A stretch of 64,000 bases of DNA from Limihaloglobus sulfuriphilus (lineage in GTDB: Bacteria > Planctomycetota > Phycisphaerae > Sedimentisphaerales > Sedimentisphaeraceae), in NCBI RefSeq assembly GCF_001999965.1, contig NZ_CP019646.1, forward strand, positions 620,001 to 684,000, written 5' to 3'. Positions within the stretch are counted from its first letter, which is position 1. Each line of letters opens with the position of its first letter. The translations under genes and the position numbers were made by a program. Positions 16,706 to 26,468 of this stretch are shown here, piece by piece. A model generated the notes under the pieces. It worked only from the letters and a program-made list of their open reading frames with translations. It was not told where the DNA came from and did not search any database.

Positions 16706-19585
16706 ATGGCTTCTAAAAAAACCGTACATGTGATTTCGGGTACACACTGGGACAGAGAATGGCGTTTTACCGCTGATCAATCGCTGCTGCGTCTGGCAGA
16801 GTTGGTTGATGAGCTTCTTGATATACTCGAGGCAAACCCTGATTATAAATGTTTTCTGCTTGACGGCGGAACTGTTGTTATAGAGGACTACCTCAACGTA
16901 AGGCCGGAAAATGAGCAGCGTCTGCGAGATTTCATGTCGGCAGGACGGATCGAGACCGTAATGTGGTACACGCTGCCGGAGATGTCAACAGTCGCGCCGG
17001 AAGCCCTTGTCCGCAACCTGCTGATAGGCAAACGGATAGCGGCTAAATTCGGCGGCTGCATAAACGCCGGATACACAGCGACTTCCTACGGACAGATCTC
17101 CCAGCTTGCACAGATATACGCCGGCTTTGGAACACGTTCGGCCCTGTCATACCGCGGCACGAACAAACAGCAGGTCCCGCCGATATGCAAGCTCGAAAGT
17201 CCCGACGGTACACAGATTTATCATATCCGCTGCTTTGACGAGGTCACACGGACTAACTGGTTCTTTTTCCCGCATTATATGCTGGTTCTGGGCAAGGCCC
17301 CGCGTGATCTGAGCACAAAATGGAATCCGGCAGAGTGGCCGGTTCACATGGCCGATGACGCTCTTTATCAGTCCGCTTTTCAGATGAAAAATGAGAGCAT
17401 GGAATTCAACAGAGACCCCGAGACAATCCGCAAGGCCGCACGCATGCTTGGCGCTCAGGCAGAGCCGCAGATGATAAACAACCAGTTGCTCGCTCTGGAT
17501 ATGGAAGATAACGCTGTGCCCTACCAGCGTTTACCGGAAATGATTCAGGCTATAAACAAAGCACAGGATGAATACCTTATCAAACAGTCATCGCTTGATG
17601 AATATGTTGAGGCCTGTGTCGAGGGCCTTGATCCCGATACAGTACCTGTTCATATAGGGGAAATGCGTTATACCCTTATTGAAGCAGGGTTTAACGGTCT
17701 GCTTGGAGCGACGCATTCTTCACGTATCAACCTGAAACTGCTCAATGACCTGGCCCAGAGGGAGCTGATAAACACGGCCGAGCCCCTCTCTGCAATGAGC
17801 TCAATGCTTGGCGGCAGTTATGAGTCCAGCCTCCTGCACCGTGCGTGGCTGTATCTGCTCAAGAATCACGCCCACGACAGCATCTGCGGCGCCGCGATTG
17901 ACGAAGCCCACAAGGACAATCCGTTCCGTTTCCGTGCGGCGACCTCCATCGCCCGCGAATGCAGCCGCAAGGCCTGTGAACAAATATGGGCCAAAATGGA
18001 TACGCAATCCGGTTTTCAGGAAAAAGATGTTACGCTGACATTCTTCAATACACTTCCGATTTCCAGGAAGCGAGTTGAGCATGTTGTGGTAGATGTGCCG
18101 CGGCCGGACTTTGGAGCGTTCAAGATAGAGCCCTGCACCGGAGTAGGCCCGATTGTTGAGGGTTTCAATCCCGATGATATGCTGACATTCCAGTATTTCG
18201 ATATCGTTGACCAGGACGGCAATAAAATAAAATATGAGATACTCGATCGGGAAAATATTGACCTTGAAGTTGAACGCAAGCTCGACACCAATGCCGCTGT
18301 TTATGACATTCAGCGAAACCGTCTGCTCATCGAGGTAGAACTGCCGGCTATGGGGTACAAGACCTATGCGGTAAGGCCGCGTAAACGTGAATACAACCCT
18401 GAACCGAAACCTGCCGGCGAGAGAGGGCTTATCGCCTCTCAAAAGGGTGTCCTGGAGAATGAGCACTTACGCGTTCAGATAAACTCTGACGGCACTTTTA
18501 ATATTCTAAACAAAAAAACCGCGGAATACTCCGAAAGACTGCACTATTTCTGTGATGATGCAAGCACCGGCAACGCCCATAAGCACAAGGGCACACTCAG
18601 GGACTTTACCGTTACCAGTCTGGGCTGTAATTCTATAATCACACTTATCGAAAACAATACACTGCGTGCAACCTGGAAGGTTGAGCTGGCGATGATGATA
18701 CCTGACCGTGCCGACCACGCCGCACGAGACCGCTCCCACTCCAGAGTTGAGCTGCCAGTGGAAATGTACCTGACTCTGCGTAAAGACAGTAATGCACTCG
18801 AGATAAAAACCGTTATCGAGAATACCGCCAAAGACCACCGCCTGCGGATAATGATGCCGACCGGCGTAAAGACGGATTACGCCTATGCCGACGGCCCCTT
18901 TGACGTTCTCAAGCGTTCACTGCTCTGGGACGATACCAAAGATAATATGGAAGAATACCATCCATACAAACCCATGCAGCGGTTTGTTACCTTAAGCGAT
19001 GATTCCAGAGGTTTCTCGTTTATCAGCAAGGGCCTTGGTGAATATGAAGTTATAGACGACTCGGACAGGACGCTTGCAATTACGCTCATGCGGACATCAC
19101 GGGCGTATATGCGTGCCAACCGCGGCGTTATGACTCCGGCGGAATACGAGCAGAATCTCGGCCAGCATCTGATCGGCATCGGTAAACTGGAATTTGAGTA
19201 CGCAATATACCCGCATGAAGGCGACTGGCGGCAGGCCGGTGTGCACCTTGTCTCAGATGATTTCCGCGGGCCGGTTCGTGTCCTCCAGGGCGTTCCAAAG
19301 GCCGGCGAACTTTCCGCTGAGCAGTCTCTGATCCAGATAAGTCCGGCAGAATCAATGCAGGTCTCCGCGTTTTTCTGGAGCCGGGAGTCCAAAGGCTACA
19401 TCCTGCGGCTGTGGAATGCGGCAGAGACATCTGTGGAAGCAAAAATCAAGTTAGCGGCTGACTTTTCAAATGCAGCGATTGTAAGTCTCGATGAAGAACG
19501 CATTGAGCAGAATCTAGATATCTCGGGCGGCTCAGTTGCTTTTAACGTGCCAAAATCGAGAATTGTTACGCTGCTGCTAAAATGA
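16706..19585 (+). CDS. Glycoside hydrolase family 38 (alpha-mannosidase-like) protein
   Basis: A 959-residue GH38-like protein. The N-terminal catalytic fold opens with HWDREW (His14 and Asp16 are metal ligands in the family), and NHAHDSICG places the third ligand His at 390. The middle and C-terminal beta domains follow the MngB/alpha-mannosidase plan. The odd point is the strand that normally reads PDSFGQ with the nucleophile Asp: here it is ATSYGQ at 125-130, with Thr126 in the Asp position. In GH38 that Asp is both nucleophile and zinc ligand, so the usual retaining mechanism may be lost or rearranged. No signal peptide, so cytoplasmic. Start ATG 16706 has a GAGG upstream. It stands alone behind its own promoter. 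Confidence 0.85.
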   Translation: MASKKTVHVISGTHWDREWRFTADQSLLRLAELVDELLDILEANPDYKCFLLDGGTVVIEDYLNVRPENEQRLRDFMSAGRIETVMWYTLPEMSTVAPEALVRNLLIGKRIAAKFGGCINAGYTATSYGQISQLAQIYAGFGTRSALSYRGTNKQQVPPICKLESPDGTQIYHIRCFDEVTRTNWFFFPHYMLVLGKAPRDLSTKWNPAEWPVHMADDALYQSAFQMKNESMEFNRDPETIRKAARMLGAQAEPQMINNQLLALDMEDNAVPYQRLPEMIQAINKAQDEYLIKQSSLDEYVEACVEGLDPDTVPVHIGEMRYTLIEAGFNGLLGATHSSRINLKLLNDLAQRELINTAEPLSAMSSMLGGSYESSLLHRAWLYLLKNHAHDSICGAAIDEAHKDNPFRFRAATSIARECSRKACEQIWAKMDTQSGFQEKDVTLTFFNTLPISRKRVEHVVVDVPRPDFGAFKIEPCTGVGPIVEGFNPDDMLTFQYFDIVDQDGNKIKYEILDRENIDLEVERKLDTNAAVYDIQRNRLLIEVELPAMGYKTYAVRPRKREYNPEPKPAGERGLIASQKGVLENEHLRVQINSDGTFNILNKKTAEYSERLHYFCDDASTGNAHKHKGTLRDFTVTSLGCNSIITLIENNTLRATWKVELAMMIPDRADHAARDRSHSRVELPVEMYLTLRKDSNALEIKTVIENTAKDHRLRIMMPTGVKTDYAYADGPFDVLKRSLLWDDTKDNMEEYHPYKPMQRFVTLSDDSRGFSFISKGLGEYEVIDDSDRTLAITLMRTSRAYMRANRGVMTPAEYEQNLGQHLIGIGKLEFEYAIYPHEGDWRQAGVHLVSDDFRGPVRVLQGVPKAGELSAEQSLIQISPAESMQVSAFFWSRESKGYILRLWNAAETSVEAKIKLAADFSNAAIVSLDEERIEQNLDISGGSVAFNVPKSRIVTLLLK

Positions 19586-19755
19586 TTAAGTAATACGCGG
19601 ACAGCAGGATAGTTTTATTTGATTTGCGGCGGTGAATGTAAATTCTGCGAGCATAAAAATAAAAATTAAAAAGAATACCAAAGTTTTCCGCCATAGATTA
19701 AAATGAATTAGTCATAGTAGTTATGACTTTTAATATTTGTTTTGACGGAGTTTTT

Positions 19756-20115
19756 ATGGAACTGCTGGCGGATTGGATACAGAAGCTGAACAGCATAATA
19801 GTTATATTATGCCAGTTTTTGGCTATGGTCGTGCTTTTTATAGGTATTATGAAGGCTCTCAAGATTTATCTCAAAGATGTGCTCAGTCCGGGTCGCTCTT
19901 CCGGCTCTGTAAAGGCCAGCCGTATGGAGCTTGGCCATTCTTTCTCGCTGGCGCTGGGTTTTTTGATTGGTGCCAGTATTCTTAAAACAACGCTGGCGCC
20001 AAACTGGACGGATATCGGCCAGTTAGCCGCTATAATAACCATAAGAACGGTTCTTAACTACTTTCTGCTTCAGGATATTGCACAGCAAACAGAATCCCAG
20101 CAGTCTCGCTCCTAA
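19756..20115 (+). CDS. DUF1622 family membrane protein
   Basis: A 119-residue protein with three hydrophobic segments (about 12-32, 57-75 and 80-100) and the DUF1622 pattern ELGHSFSLALGFLIGASILKTTLAPNW followed by AAIITIRTVLNYFL. Family members are small inner-membrane proteins of unknown function. The ATG at 19756 has GGAG 6 bases before it, so it is preferred to an ATG at 19723. Confidence 0.8.
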   Translation: MELLADWIQKLNSIIVILCQFLAMVVLFIGIMKALKIYLKDVLSPGRSSGSVKASRMELGHSFSLALGFLIGASILKTTLAPNWTDIGQLAAIITIRTVLNYFLLQDIAQQTESQQSRS

Positions 20116-20210
20116 ACTGTTAAGTAAATGCCCGCACACTAAATACTGTTATTTTGGCCTTAAATTTGTTCAATGAGAATGCCGCGATTTTGCCTCCTGC
20201 CTTTCCCGTT

Positions 20211-20239
20211 TTGACAAATAGGGCCGGCCGTTGTAAAAT
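20211..20239 (+). promoter_or_regulatory. Sigma-70-type promoter of the flavin reductase gene
   Basis: TTGACA (20211-20216), exactly 17 bases, then TAAAAT (20234-20239). A near-consensus site about 60 bases before ATG 20297. Confidence 0.75.
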
Positions 20240-20296
20240 AGTCAGTGTTATATTTACAGTAACTTTAGAGGTTAAGGCAATATCAGAGGTGCGAAA

Positions 20297-20845
20297 ATGT
20301 TTAAAAATGTTGAAGGTCCCGAAGCTATAAGATTTCTTTCAACCAAGCCAACCATGATAATCACAACGCTGCATGAAAACGCAAAAGTCAATGCAGGGGT
20401 ATTCGGGGCATACACCAATCTTTCCCGCCAACATGTGGGCATAGCCGTTTACACAGAATCAGATACAAACCGTAACATACTCAGAGACAAGGAGTTTACA
20501 ATTAACATACCTTCTGCTGATCTGGTAAAGAAGATAAAAATACTTGCTGAAAACCTGCCGCCGGGCATAAGTGAGGTCGAAAAGGCCGGCTTAACATTGA
20601 AAGATCCGCTGACAAATAAAGTTCCTTCAATAGCAGAATGTGCCGCGGCAGTCGAATGCAGGCTCGACAAGGTTGTGCCGGTTAGTTCGCATGATTTTTT
20701 CATCGGCGAAGTAACAGGAGGGTGGATTAAACAGGACTTCGTAACTGATAAGGGCCGCTTAGATGTGTTTAAGAGCAGGGTTTTTAAGGATTTCTGTTAT
20801 CCCGAACCATATTATGTTCTGGCTGGTGAAATAATAGAAGGCTGA
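20297..20845 (+). CDS. Flavin reductase-like FMN-binding protein
   Basis: A 182-residue protein with the split-barrel FMN-binding fold of flavin reductases (DIM6/NTAB type). Its pattern is TMIITTLHENAKVNAGVFGAYTNLS, then a strand region that binds FMN, then NRNILRDKEFTINIPSADLVKK and VSSHDFFIGEVTGGW. In anaerobes these often act as flavoredoxin-like electron carriers or reductases. No partner monooxygenase is nearby. A near-consensus promoter lies upstream. Confidence 0.82.
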   Translation: MFKNVEGPEAIRFLSTKPTMIITTLHENAKVNAGVFGAYTNLSRQHVGIAVYTESDTNRNILRDKEFTINIPSADLVKKIKILAENLPPGISEVEKAGLTLKDPLTNKVPSIAECAAAVECRLDKVVPVSSHDFFIGEVTGGWIKQDFVTDKGRLDVFKSRVFKDFCYPEPYYVLAGEIIEG

Positions 20846-20920
20846 GTCCCCGGCACGGCTCTGAGTTGTTGCGGAGCGGTAAATGCCGTTAAATAAAACA
20901 GTTAAACGGTGCATAGGGTT

Positions 20921-21502
20921 ATGAGCGATAAGTATAGATTGTTCACGGCGGTTGAGATTGACAGCTCGTGCAGGAAACGGCTCGAATCGGCAGTCCGTCA
21001 ATTAAAACAAACCGGTCTGTTTGGAAGTCATTCCGTAAAATGGGTTGAGCCGGAGAATATGCACATAACGCTGAATTTCCTTGGAGATACCGATGAGTCA
21101 GAGATTCTTCAGATATGCAGGTGCATGGACCAGGCCGCTCAAACTACTCCTGTTTTTGATTTAGGCCTTGCCGGTCTGGGGCAGTTTGGCAGGGGCCGCG
21201 TAGTTTTTGCTGACGTTGTTACCGGCGGGGAGGAATTTGGTGAATTAAGCCGAAAATTGACCAAAAAGTTTACTGCAATGGGGTTTTCTCCGCCGCAAAA
21301 ACAGTATAAAGGGCACTTAACTATCTGCCGCGCGAAAAAAAATCCTCTAAAAAAACCGGCTTTAAATATACTTGAAGGGTTTCGAAATAAGAATTTTGGT
21401 TTATTTTCGGTTTTTTTGCTAAATCTTTACTCAAGCCGCTTGACATCTGCCGCTCCGGTATATACACTTATGCACAGCAGTCGGCTTTCCGGAGCGAAAT
21501 AG
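20921..21502 (+). CDS. thpR: RNA 2',3'-cyclic phosphodiesterase
   Basis: A 2H phosphoesterase of 193 residues (LigT/ThpR type) that opens 2',3'-cyclic phosphates on RNA. The two HxT/S-type motifs are HITLNFLGD and GHLTICRAKK. The N-terminal YRLFTAVEID strand is the family opening. Start: ATG 20921 (MSDKYR); a GTG four codons earlier is possible but has no better ribosome-binding site. It precedes recA, a neighbourhood seen in some other bacteria. The role in vivo is not established for most bacteria. Confidence 0.88.
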   Translation: MSDKYRLFTAVEIDSSCRKRLESAVRQLKQTGLFGSHSVKWVEPENMHITLNFLGDTDESEILQICRCMDQAAQTTPVFDLGLAGLGQFGRGRVVFADVVTGGEEFGELSRKLTKKFTAMGFSPPQKQYKGHLTICRAKKNPLKKPALNILEGFRNKNFGLFSVFLLNLYSSRLTSAAPVYTLMHSSRLSGAK

Positions 21503-21682
21503 AGCTTACTGGAAATCTCATTACGAATTTCCCGGCGGTCTCTTCCTTGCAGACAGACGTGTCGGCTGGCAGTAGGCTTTTTTTTGCCAGGGCTGTTTTA
21601 CCCAAGCACCTTACCCAAGCGCAGTCCTGGCGAGAAAGCCTTTAATTAAAACAAATTATTATTTAAATAAGAGGGTTTAATT

Positions 21683-22741
21683 ATGGCAAAGAAAACAGCC
21701 AGGAAGAAAACCAAAGACACAGACGCAGCCCAGGATGCATCCGCAGCACAGAATCCCGCACTTGAGCGTGCGCTTGCTCAGATAGAGAAGCAGTACGGTG
21801 CCGGTTCTATTATGACACTTGACGGCAAAAGCAAGATGGTTATAGAGGGTATTTCAACAGGCACATTGTCTCTTGATCTGGCTTTAGGCGGCAGTGGAAT
21901 GCCCAAAGGCCGTATTGTGGAGATCTTTGGGCCGGAGTCTTCCGGTAAAACCACATTGGCCCTGCATACTGTGGCAAGCTCTCAGGCCGGAGGCGGTGTG
22001 GCTGCCTTTATTGACGCCGAGCATGCGCTTGATACAACCTGGGCAAAAAAACTTGGCGTTGATGTCAGCGGCCTTCTTATAAGCCAGCCGGACACCGGCG
22101 AGCAGGCTCTCGACATCGCCGAGATGCTTGTAAAATCCAACGCTGTGGATGTTATCGTGATCGATTCGGTTGCCGCGTTGATTCCCCAGGCGGAGATGAA
22201 CGGGGAAATCGGCGACTCACATGTAGGCTTGCAGGCACGTTTGATGAGCCAGGCCATGAGGAAGCTCACCGGTGCAATAAGCAAAAGTAAAACCTGTTTG
22301 ATATTCATCAACCAGATTCGAATGAAAATCGGCGTGATGTTTGGTAATCCTGAAACGACGCCCGGAGGAAACGCGCTTAAGTTTTACAGTTCGGTGCGTG
22401 TTGATGTCCGCAGGGTAACAACTCTTAAGGATTCTTCCGGCAATGCCGTTGGTAACCATGTCCGGGCGCGTGTTGTCAAGAATAAGTGTGCTGCGCCGTT
22501 CCAGACAGCTGAATTTGATATCATGTTTGATGAGGGAATCAGCAGGATTGGAGACCTGGTAGATCTGGCGACTAATCTGGATATAATATCAAAAAGCGGG
22601 GCATGGTACAACTACGGCGAGATCAAACTCGGACAAGGCAGGGATAAAGCCGTAGCCCTTCTAAAAGACAATCCGGAGCTTGAAGCCGAAGTAAAACACA
22701 AAGTACTTGAATCCAAAGGGCTGATCAAGAAAGAAGAATAG
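21683..22741 (+). CDS. recA: Recombinase A
   Basis: RecA (352 residues) forms filaments on single-stranded DNA for homologous recombination and SOS signalling. Walker A GPESSGKT is at 83-90. The diagnostic [37 protein letters not shown] and the Walker B strand [12 protein letters not shown] are all visible. The first 20 residues are an unusual Lys/Ala/Asp-rich leader. The C-terminus is short and acidic as usual. No LexA-type box could be identified upstream. Confidence 0.98.
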   Translation: MAKKTARKKTKDTDAAQDASAAQNPALERALAQIEKQYGAGSIMTLDGKSKMVIEGISTGTLSLDLALGGSGMPKGRIVEIFGPESSGKTTLALHTVASSQAGGGVAAFIDAEHALDTTWAKKLGVDVSGLLISQPDTGEQALDIAEMLVKSNAVDVIVIDSVAALIPQAEMNGEIGDSHVGLQARLMSQAMRKLTGAISKSKTCLIFINQIRMKIGVMFGNPETTPGGNALKFYSSVRVDVRRVTTLKDSSGNAVGNHVRARVVKNKCAAPFQTAEFDIMFDEGISRIGDLVDLATNLDIISKSGAWYNYGEIKLGQGRDKAVALLKDNPELEAEVKHKVLESKGLIKKEE

Positions 22742-22825
22742 GCTGTTTTAACTGCGGGTTCAATATTTAGTCTTAGCTGATTACAGAAACCTGTAATAAT
22801 GCAGTAATTTCGGTTTTAACATTTA

Positions 22826-22879
22826 ACTAACGATTTACTAATAAAAAACTAACACTAAATTCCGAAATCCTGTTATAAT
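22826..22879 (+). promoter_or_regulatory. PhoB-type direct repeats and -10 box of phoB
   Basis: ACTAA occurs at 22826, 22837 and 22848, an exact 11-base period. The last unit ends about 15 bases before TATAAT (22874-22879). PhoB/OmpR-family activators bind such 11-base tandem half-sites in place of a -35 box. The -10 ends only 9 bases before the phoB ATG (22889), so the transcript probably has almost no leader. Confidence 0.6.
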
Positions 22880-22888
22880 GCTGACATT

Positions 22889-23596
22889 ATGACAAAAATA
22901 AGGATACTTACAGTTGAGGACGAGCCGGATGTTTTGGAGCTGCTTAGCTACAACCTTGAGCAGGCTGATTACGAAGTAATACCGGCCGTAAATGGTCTCG
23001 AGGCCATTGAAAAGGCAGTTTCTGAGCTTCCGGATCTCATACTGCTGGATTTAATGCTGCCGGTGCTTGACGGTTTTGAGGTGTGCAAGGTTGTAAGGGC
23101 GCGGCCTGAGACAAAGGATACCCGTATTATCATGCTTACAGCCAGAAGCCAGGAAGAGGACATTGTCAAAGGGCTTGAATTAGGCGCTGATGATTATATC
23201 ACAAAGCCATTCAGCCCCAAAGTTCTGCTGGCCCGTATAAGTTCCGTTTTAAGAAGAAGCTCACGAGATAAACCGCAGGTACAGACTCAAAATGAAAACC
23301 TGCTTACAAGCGGGCGGATAGCTATAGACACCCTTCGGCACAAGGTTACCTCCTGCGGTGAAACAGTCGAGCTGACTTCTTCCGAATTCAAACTCCTCAA
23401 ATTCCTTATGACCCATCCGGGCTGGGTATTTACCAGATACCAGATTGTGGACGCGGTACATGGAGAGGATTACCCCGTAACCGACAGGTCTGTAGATGTT
23501 ATGATAGTCGGTTTGCGAAAAAAACTCGGCGATGAGGGCGAAGCGATTGAGACCGTTCGCGGCGTAGGCTACAGGTTTCGGGAGTCGTTGTCATGA
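22889..23596 (+). CDS. phoB: Two-component response regulator, PhoB/OmpR family
   Basis: A 235-residue regulator. The receiver domain (1-120) has the acidic pocket Glu10/Asp11, phospho-acceptor Asp54 (ILLDLMLP) and Lys106 (ITKPFSP). The winged-helix DNA-binding domain (about 135-233) carries ELTSSEFKLLKFLMTHPGWVFTRYQ and the closing TVRGVGYRF. It is PhoB-like by partner and sequence; the true stimulus, phosphate or another, is inferred. It overlaps phoR by 4 bases. No Shine-Dalgarno is seen, which matches the leaderless promoter layout. Repeats upstream suggest autoregulation. Confidence 0.9.
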   Translation: MTKIRILTVEDEPDVLELLSYNLEQADYEVIPAVNGLEAIEKAVSELPDLILLDLMLPVLDGFEVCKVVRARPETKDTRIIMLTARSQEEDIVKGLELGADDYITKPFSPKVLLARISSVLRRSSRDKPQVQTQNENLLTSGRIAIDTLRHKVTSCGETVELTSSEFKLLKFLMTHPGWVFTRYQIVDAVHGEDYPVTDRSVDVMIVGLRKKLGDEGEAIETVRGVGYRFRESLS

Positions 23597-25368
23597 GACG
23601 GCTCTTCTGGAACCTGAGCATACCGTTTACGGTTTTAATTCTCAGTGCGATAATACTTTCATCGTTAATCTCGGCATCTGCTTACAGACGTTTTTATTTT
23701 GATGATTTAAAAACCAACTTAGAGACGCGGCTGCGGCTGATTGAGCCGCGTATATCCGCTCAGGCTTTGAATGACTTTAAGACTCTGGGCACCTTAAGCA
23801 AAGAGATATCAGACAATACGTCAATGCGTATTACAATTATCGGCCCGCATGGAAAAGTCATAGCCGATTCCGACAGTAACCCTGCCGGCATGGACAACCA
23901 TTTGAACCGCGGAGAGGTTTTGTCTGCCCTCAAGAGCGGAACCGGCTTTGAGACACGTTACAGCGAGACACTTAGAGAAAAGATGCTTTACGCTGCGATT
24001 GCTGTTTATGCGGAAGGTGATTCTCAGCTTAGTTATATTCTAAGGGCATCAAAGGGTGTTAATGCTATTAACGCGGCGTATAGTGACACTTTCAAGAGTA
24101 TCCTAAAAATTATTTTTGCAATAACTATAATTTCTGCCGCTGTATGTTTTTATATTTCCAGACGAATTGCAAGACCGCTGGAAACGCTAAAGACCGGAGC
24201 TCAGCATTATGCTGATGGAAATTTTGATTTTAAACTGTGTTCTTCCAGCACCGAAGAAATAGCATCTCTTGCCGTGAGCATGAACAATATGGCGGCGGAA
24301 ATCAAAAAACGCATTGCACAGATTACCGACCAGAAAGACCAGCAGGCAGCAATACTTAGCGATATGTCCGAAGGCGTATTGGCAATCGATGCCGATTACA
24401 AAATACTCCTGGCAAACTCCTCCGCGTGCAGGCTTTTAGGCCTCAAAGGTGACGTAAGAGGGCGGCTCCTCCACGATACTGTACGGCTGCCGGCGATGCT
24501 TGAGTATGTTGACAGTGTCTTTGAGCAGGGGGCCCAGAGCTCGCGTCAGATCAGAATCGGTACATCTGAGAGCCTTAGGTTCATCAATCTCAGCGCTTCT
24601 GCGATCGACACAGCCGACAGGATTCACAAAGTGGTCATAGTGCTTAATGATATTACAGAAATGCAGAAACTTCAGGAAATGCGCAAAGACTTTGTCGCCA
24701 ACGTTTCGCATGAACTCAAAACCCCGATAACCTCCATAAAAGGCTTCGTCGAGACTCTCCTTGACGGGGCGATAGACGATGCTCAAAAATCCAGGCATTT
24801 TCTTGGAATCATTCGCAGCCAGACTGACCGGCTTGACGCTATAATAAACGATCTTCTGACATTATCGAGACTTGAAAGGGCCTTTGAAGAGAGGCTTATA
24901 CACCTTTGCGAGGAAGATGTAAGCTCTGTGATAAAATCCTCCGTAGAAATCTGCCAATATAAGGCCCAGGCAAAGGACATAGCAATATCAATCGACTGCC
25001 CGGAATTTCTTAACGCCCGCCTGAATCGCACTTTGTTTGAACAGGCTCTTGCCAACCTGATCGATAACGCGGTAAAATACAGCCCGAACGGCAGCAGTGT
25101 TACAGTCTCGGCGGAGAAAGACAACGGTAAAATAAATATTGCCGTAAAAGACAACGGCCCCGGCATTGCTCCTGAACACTTGGCAAGACTTTTCGAGCGG
25201 TTCTACCGCGTAGATAAGGCACGCTCCAGAGACCGCGGCGGCACGGGACTGGGACTCTCAATAGTAAAACATATCGCCGCGGCACACAGCGGCAGTGTTT
25301 CCGTTGACTCACAACCAGGCAGCGGCAGCACCTTTATTATCTCCATTCCAGACAAACCGCTGCTTTAA
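23593..25368 (+). CDS. phoR: Sensor histidine kinase, PhoR-like
   Basis: A 591-residue membrane sensor. The order is TM1 (about 10-30), an outer sensing domain to about 170, TM2 (172-190), HAMP (190-245), a PAS domain (about 250-355), HisKA with phosphorylated His373 (VSHELKTPIT), and HATPase with N box (LANLIDNAVKYS), G1 (DNGPGIAP) and G2 (GGTGLGLSIV). It phosphorylates the PhoB-type partner encoded just upstream. The ATG (23593) sits in the stop of phoB, so synthesis is coupled. No Pst transporter or PhoU lies in the window. Confidence 0.9.
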   Translation: MRRLFWNLSIPFTVLILSAIILSSLISASAYRRFYFDDLKTNLETRLRLIEPRISAQALNDFKTLGTLSKEISDNTSMRITIIGPHGKVIADSDSNPAGMDNHLNRGEVLSALKSGTGFETRYSETLREKMLYAAIAVYAEGDSQLSYILRASKGVNAINAAYSDTFKSILKIIFAITIISAAVCFYISRRIARPLETLKTGAQHYADGNFDFKLCSSSTEEIASLAVSMNNMAAEIKKRIAQITDQKDQQAAILSDMSEGVLAIDADYKILLANSSACRLLGLKGDVRGRLLHDTVRLPAMLEYVDSVFEQGAQSSRQIRIGTSESLRFINLSASAIDTADRIHKVVIVLNDITEMQKLQEMRKDFVANVSHELKTPITSIKGFVETLLDGAIDDAQKSRHFLGIIRSQTDRLDAIINDLLTLSRLERAFEERLIHLCEEDVSSVIKSSVEICQYKAQAKDIAISIDCPEFLNARLNRTLFEQALANLIDNAVKYSPNGSSVTVSAEKDNGKINIAVKDNGPGIAPEHLARLFERFYRVDKARSRDRGGTGLGLSIVKHIAAAHSGSVSVDSQPGSGSTFIISIPDKPLL

Positions 25369-26050
25369 TCCACCACAGAGGGCATAATTGATGATTTTTT
25401 ACCATGAAGAAATTGAAGGTAATGAAGAAGATTCACAAGTTGAACAAAAATCCTGTTATTCCTGTAATCCTGTCAGAATTTCTTATGCCTGATGCCTTTT
25501 GCTAATGCCTGATTCCGGTTTTCTGTGGCTCAAATACTTTTAATCCACCACAGAGGACACGGAGGGCACGGAGAGCATAAATGATTATTATTTACCATGA
25601 AGGCATTGAAGGCAATGAAGAAGATTCACAAGTTGAACAAAAATCCTGTTATTCCTGTAATCCTGTCAGAATTTCTTATGCCTATTGCCTAATGCCTGAT
25701 TAAGGTTTTCTGTGGCTCAAATGCTTTAATCCACCACGGAGGGCACGGAGAATATAATTGATTATTATTTACCATGAAGGTAATGAAGAATTTATTTACT
25801 TTATTAGACAAGATTTACAAGATTATTACAATCAAATAAAATCCTGTTATTCCTGTAATCCTGTCAGAATTTCTTATGCCTTATGCCTTATGCCTAATGC
25901 CTGATTAAGGTTTTCTGTGGCTCAAATGCTTTTAATCCACCACAGAGTACACGGAGGGCACGGAGAGCATAATTGATTATTATTTACCATGCAGGCAATG
26001 AAGAATTTATTTACTTTATTAGACATGATTTACAAGATTAACAGGATAAT
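25366..26050. repeat. Four-copy imperfect direct repeat of about 175-205 bp
   Basis: Units start with TAATCCACCACAGAG-like sequence at 25366, 25541, 25727 and 25933. Each continues with a GGAGGGCACGGAG-type block, TTTACCATGAAGG, a CCTGTTATTCCTGTAATCC core and alternating ATGCCT motifs, and the first three end in TTTTCTGTGGCTCAAAT before the next begins. The last unit is cut off after about 115 bases. There are no regular spacers and no open frame of note. The array fills the gap between phoR and the GLUG gene. Confidence 0.9.
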
Positions 26051-26190
26051 TGAGAATGAGGAATTAGGAATTAAGAATTTGGCGGAATCGGCTTTGCCGA
26101 TAATGCGTGGGGCGAGCCTCCAGCTTGTCAATAAAACAGCATGAGTCCGCCTCGGCGGACGATTTAACAATTCTGTGTGCGACATTTTTC

Positions 26191-26332
26191 TTTGGAGTGC
26201 GGTGGCAAGCGGCAGCGCGACACCGCTTTAAAGACGCTGCTCTAACGAAAACACCGCTGAAACTATAACATAACGCTCAAATAATAAAAAGCGGCGCCGC
26301 CTCGCTGCGCTCGTTGTCGCACGCACTCCAAA
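26191..26332. repeat. Dispersed inverted-repeat element, copy 1
   Basis: About 142 bases with perfect 11-base inverted ends, TTTGGAGTGCG (26191-26201) and CGCACTCCAAA (26322-26332). Further in, the arms are partly complementary and rich in GCG, so the RNA or single strand would fold into a long hairpin. The central part (AACGAAAACACCGCTGAA and CATAACGCTCAAATAA) is shared with a second copy at 40354-40492. No transposase is inside. It resembles a MITE- or REP-like element. Confidence 0.85.
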
Positions 26333-26385
26333 GCACCCCACATAAAAATGTCACACACACAATTCGTAATTCTCAATTATTCCCC

Positions 26386-26413
26386 TTGACAATACCCCTA
26401 AATCCGCTATTGT
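26386..26413 (+). promoter_or_regulatory. Probable promoter of the GLUG/dockerin gene
   Basis: TTGACA at 26386-26391 and TATTGT at 26408-26413 with a 16-base spacer, 55 bases before ATG 26469. The -10 is imperfect. Confidence 0.45.
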
Positions 26414-26468
26414 ATATCTGTAAATACAAACAAATGAATAAGGTATAGAAATTTTAAGGTGGGCTATT

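Noticed and set aside
21503-21682. SOS box upstream of recA
   Set aside because: No dyad matching a known LexA box was found in the 180 bases before recA, although LexA boxes differ between phyla.
25366-26050. Repeat array considered as a CRISPR
   Set aside because: Repeats are 175-205 bp, unequal and without unique spacers of constant length; no cas genes are present.
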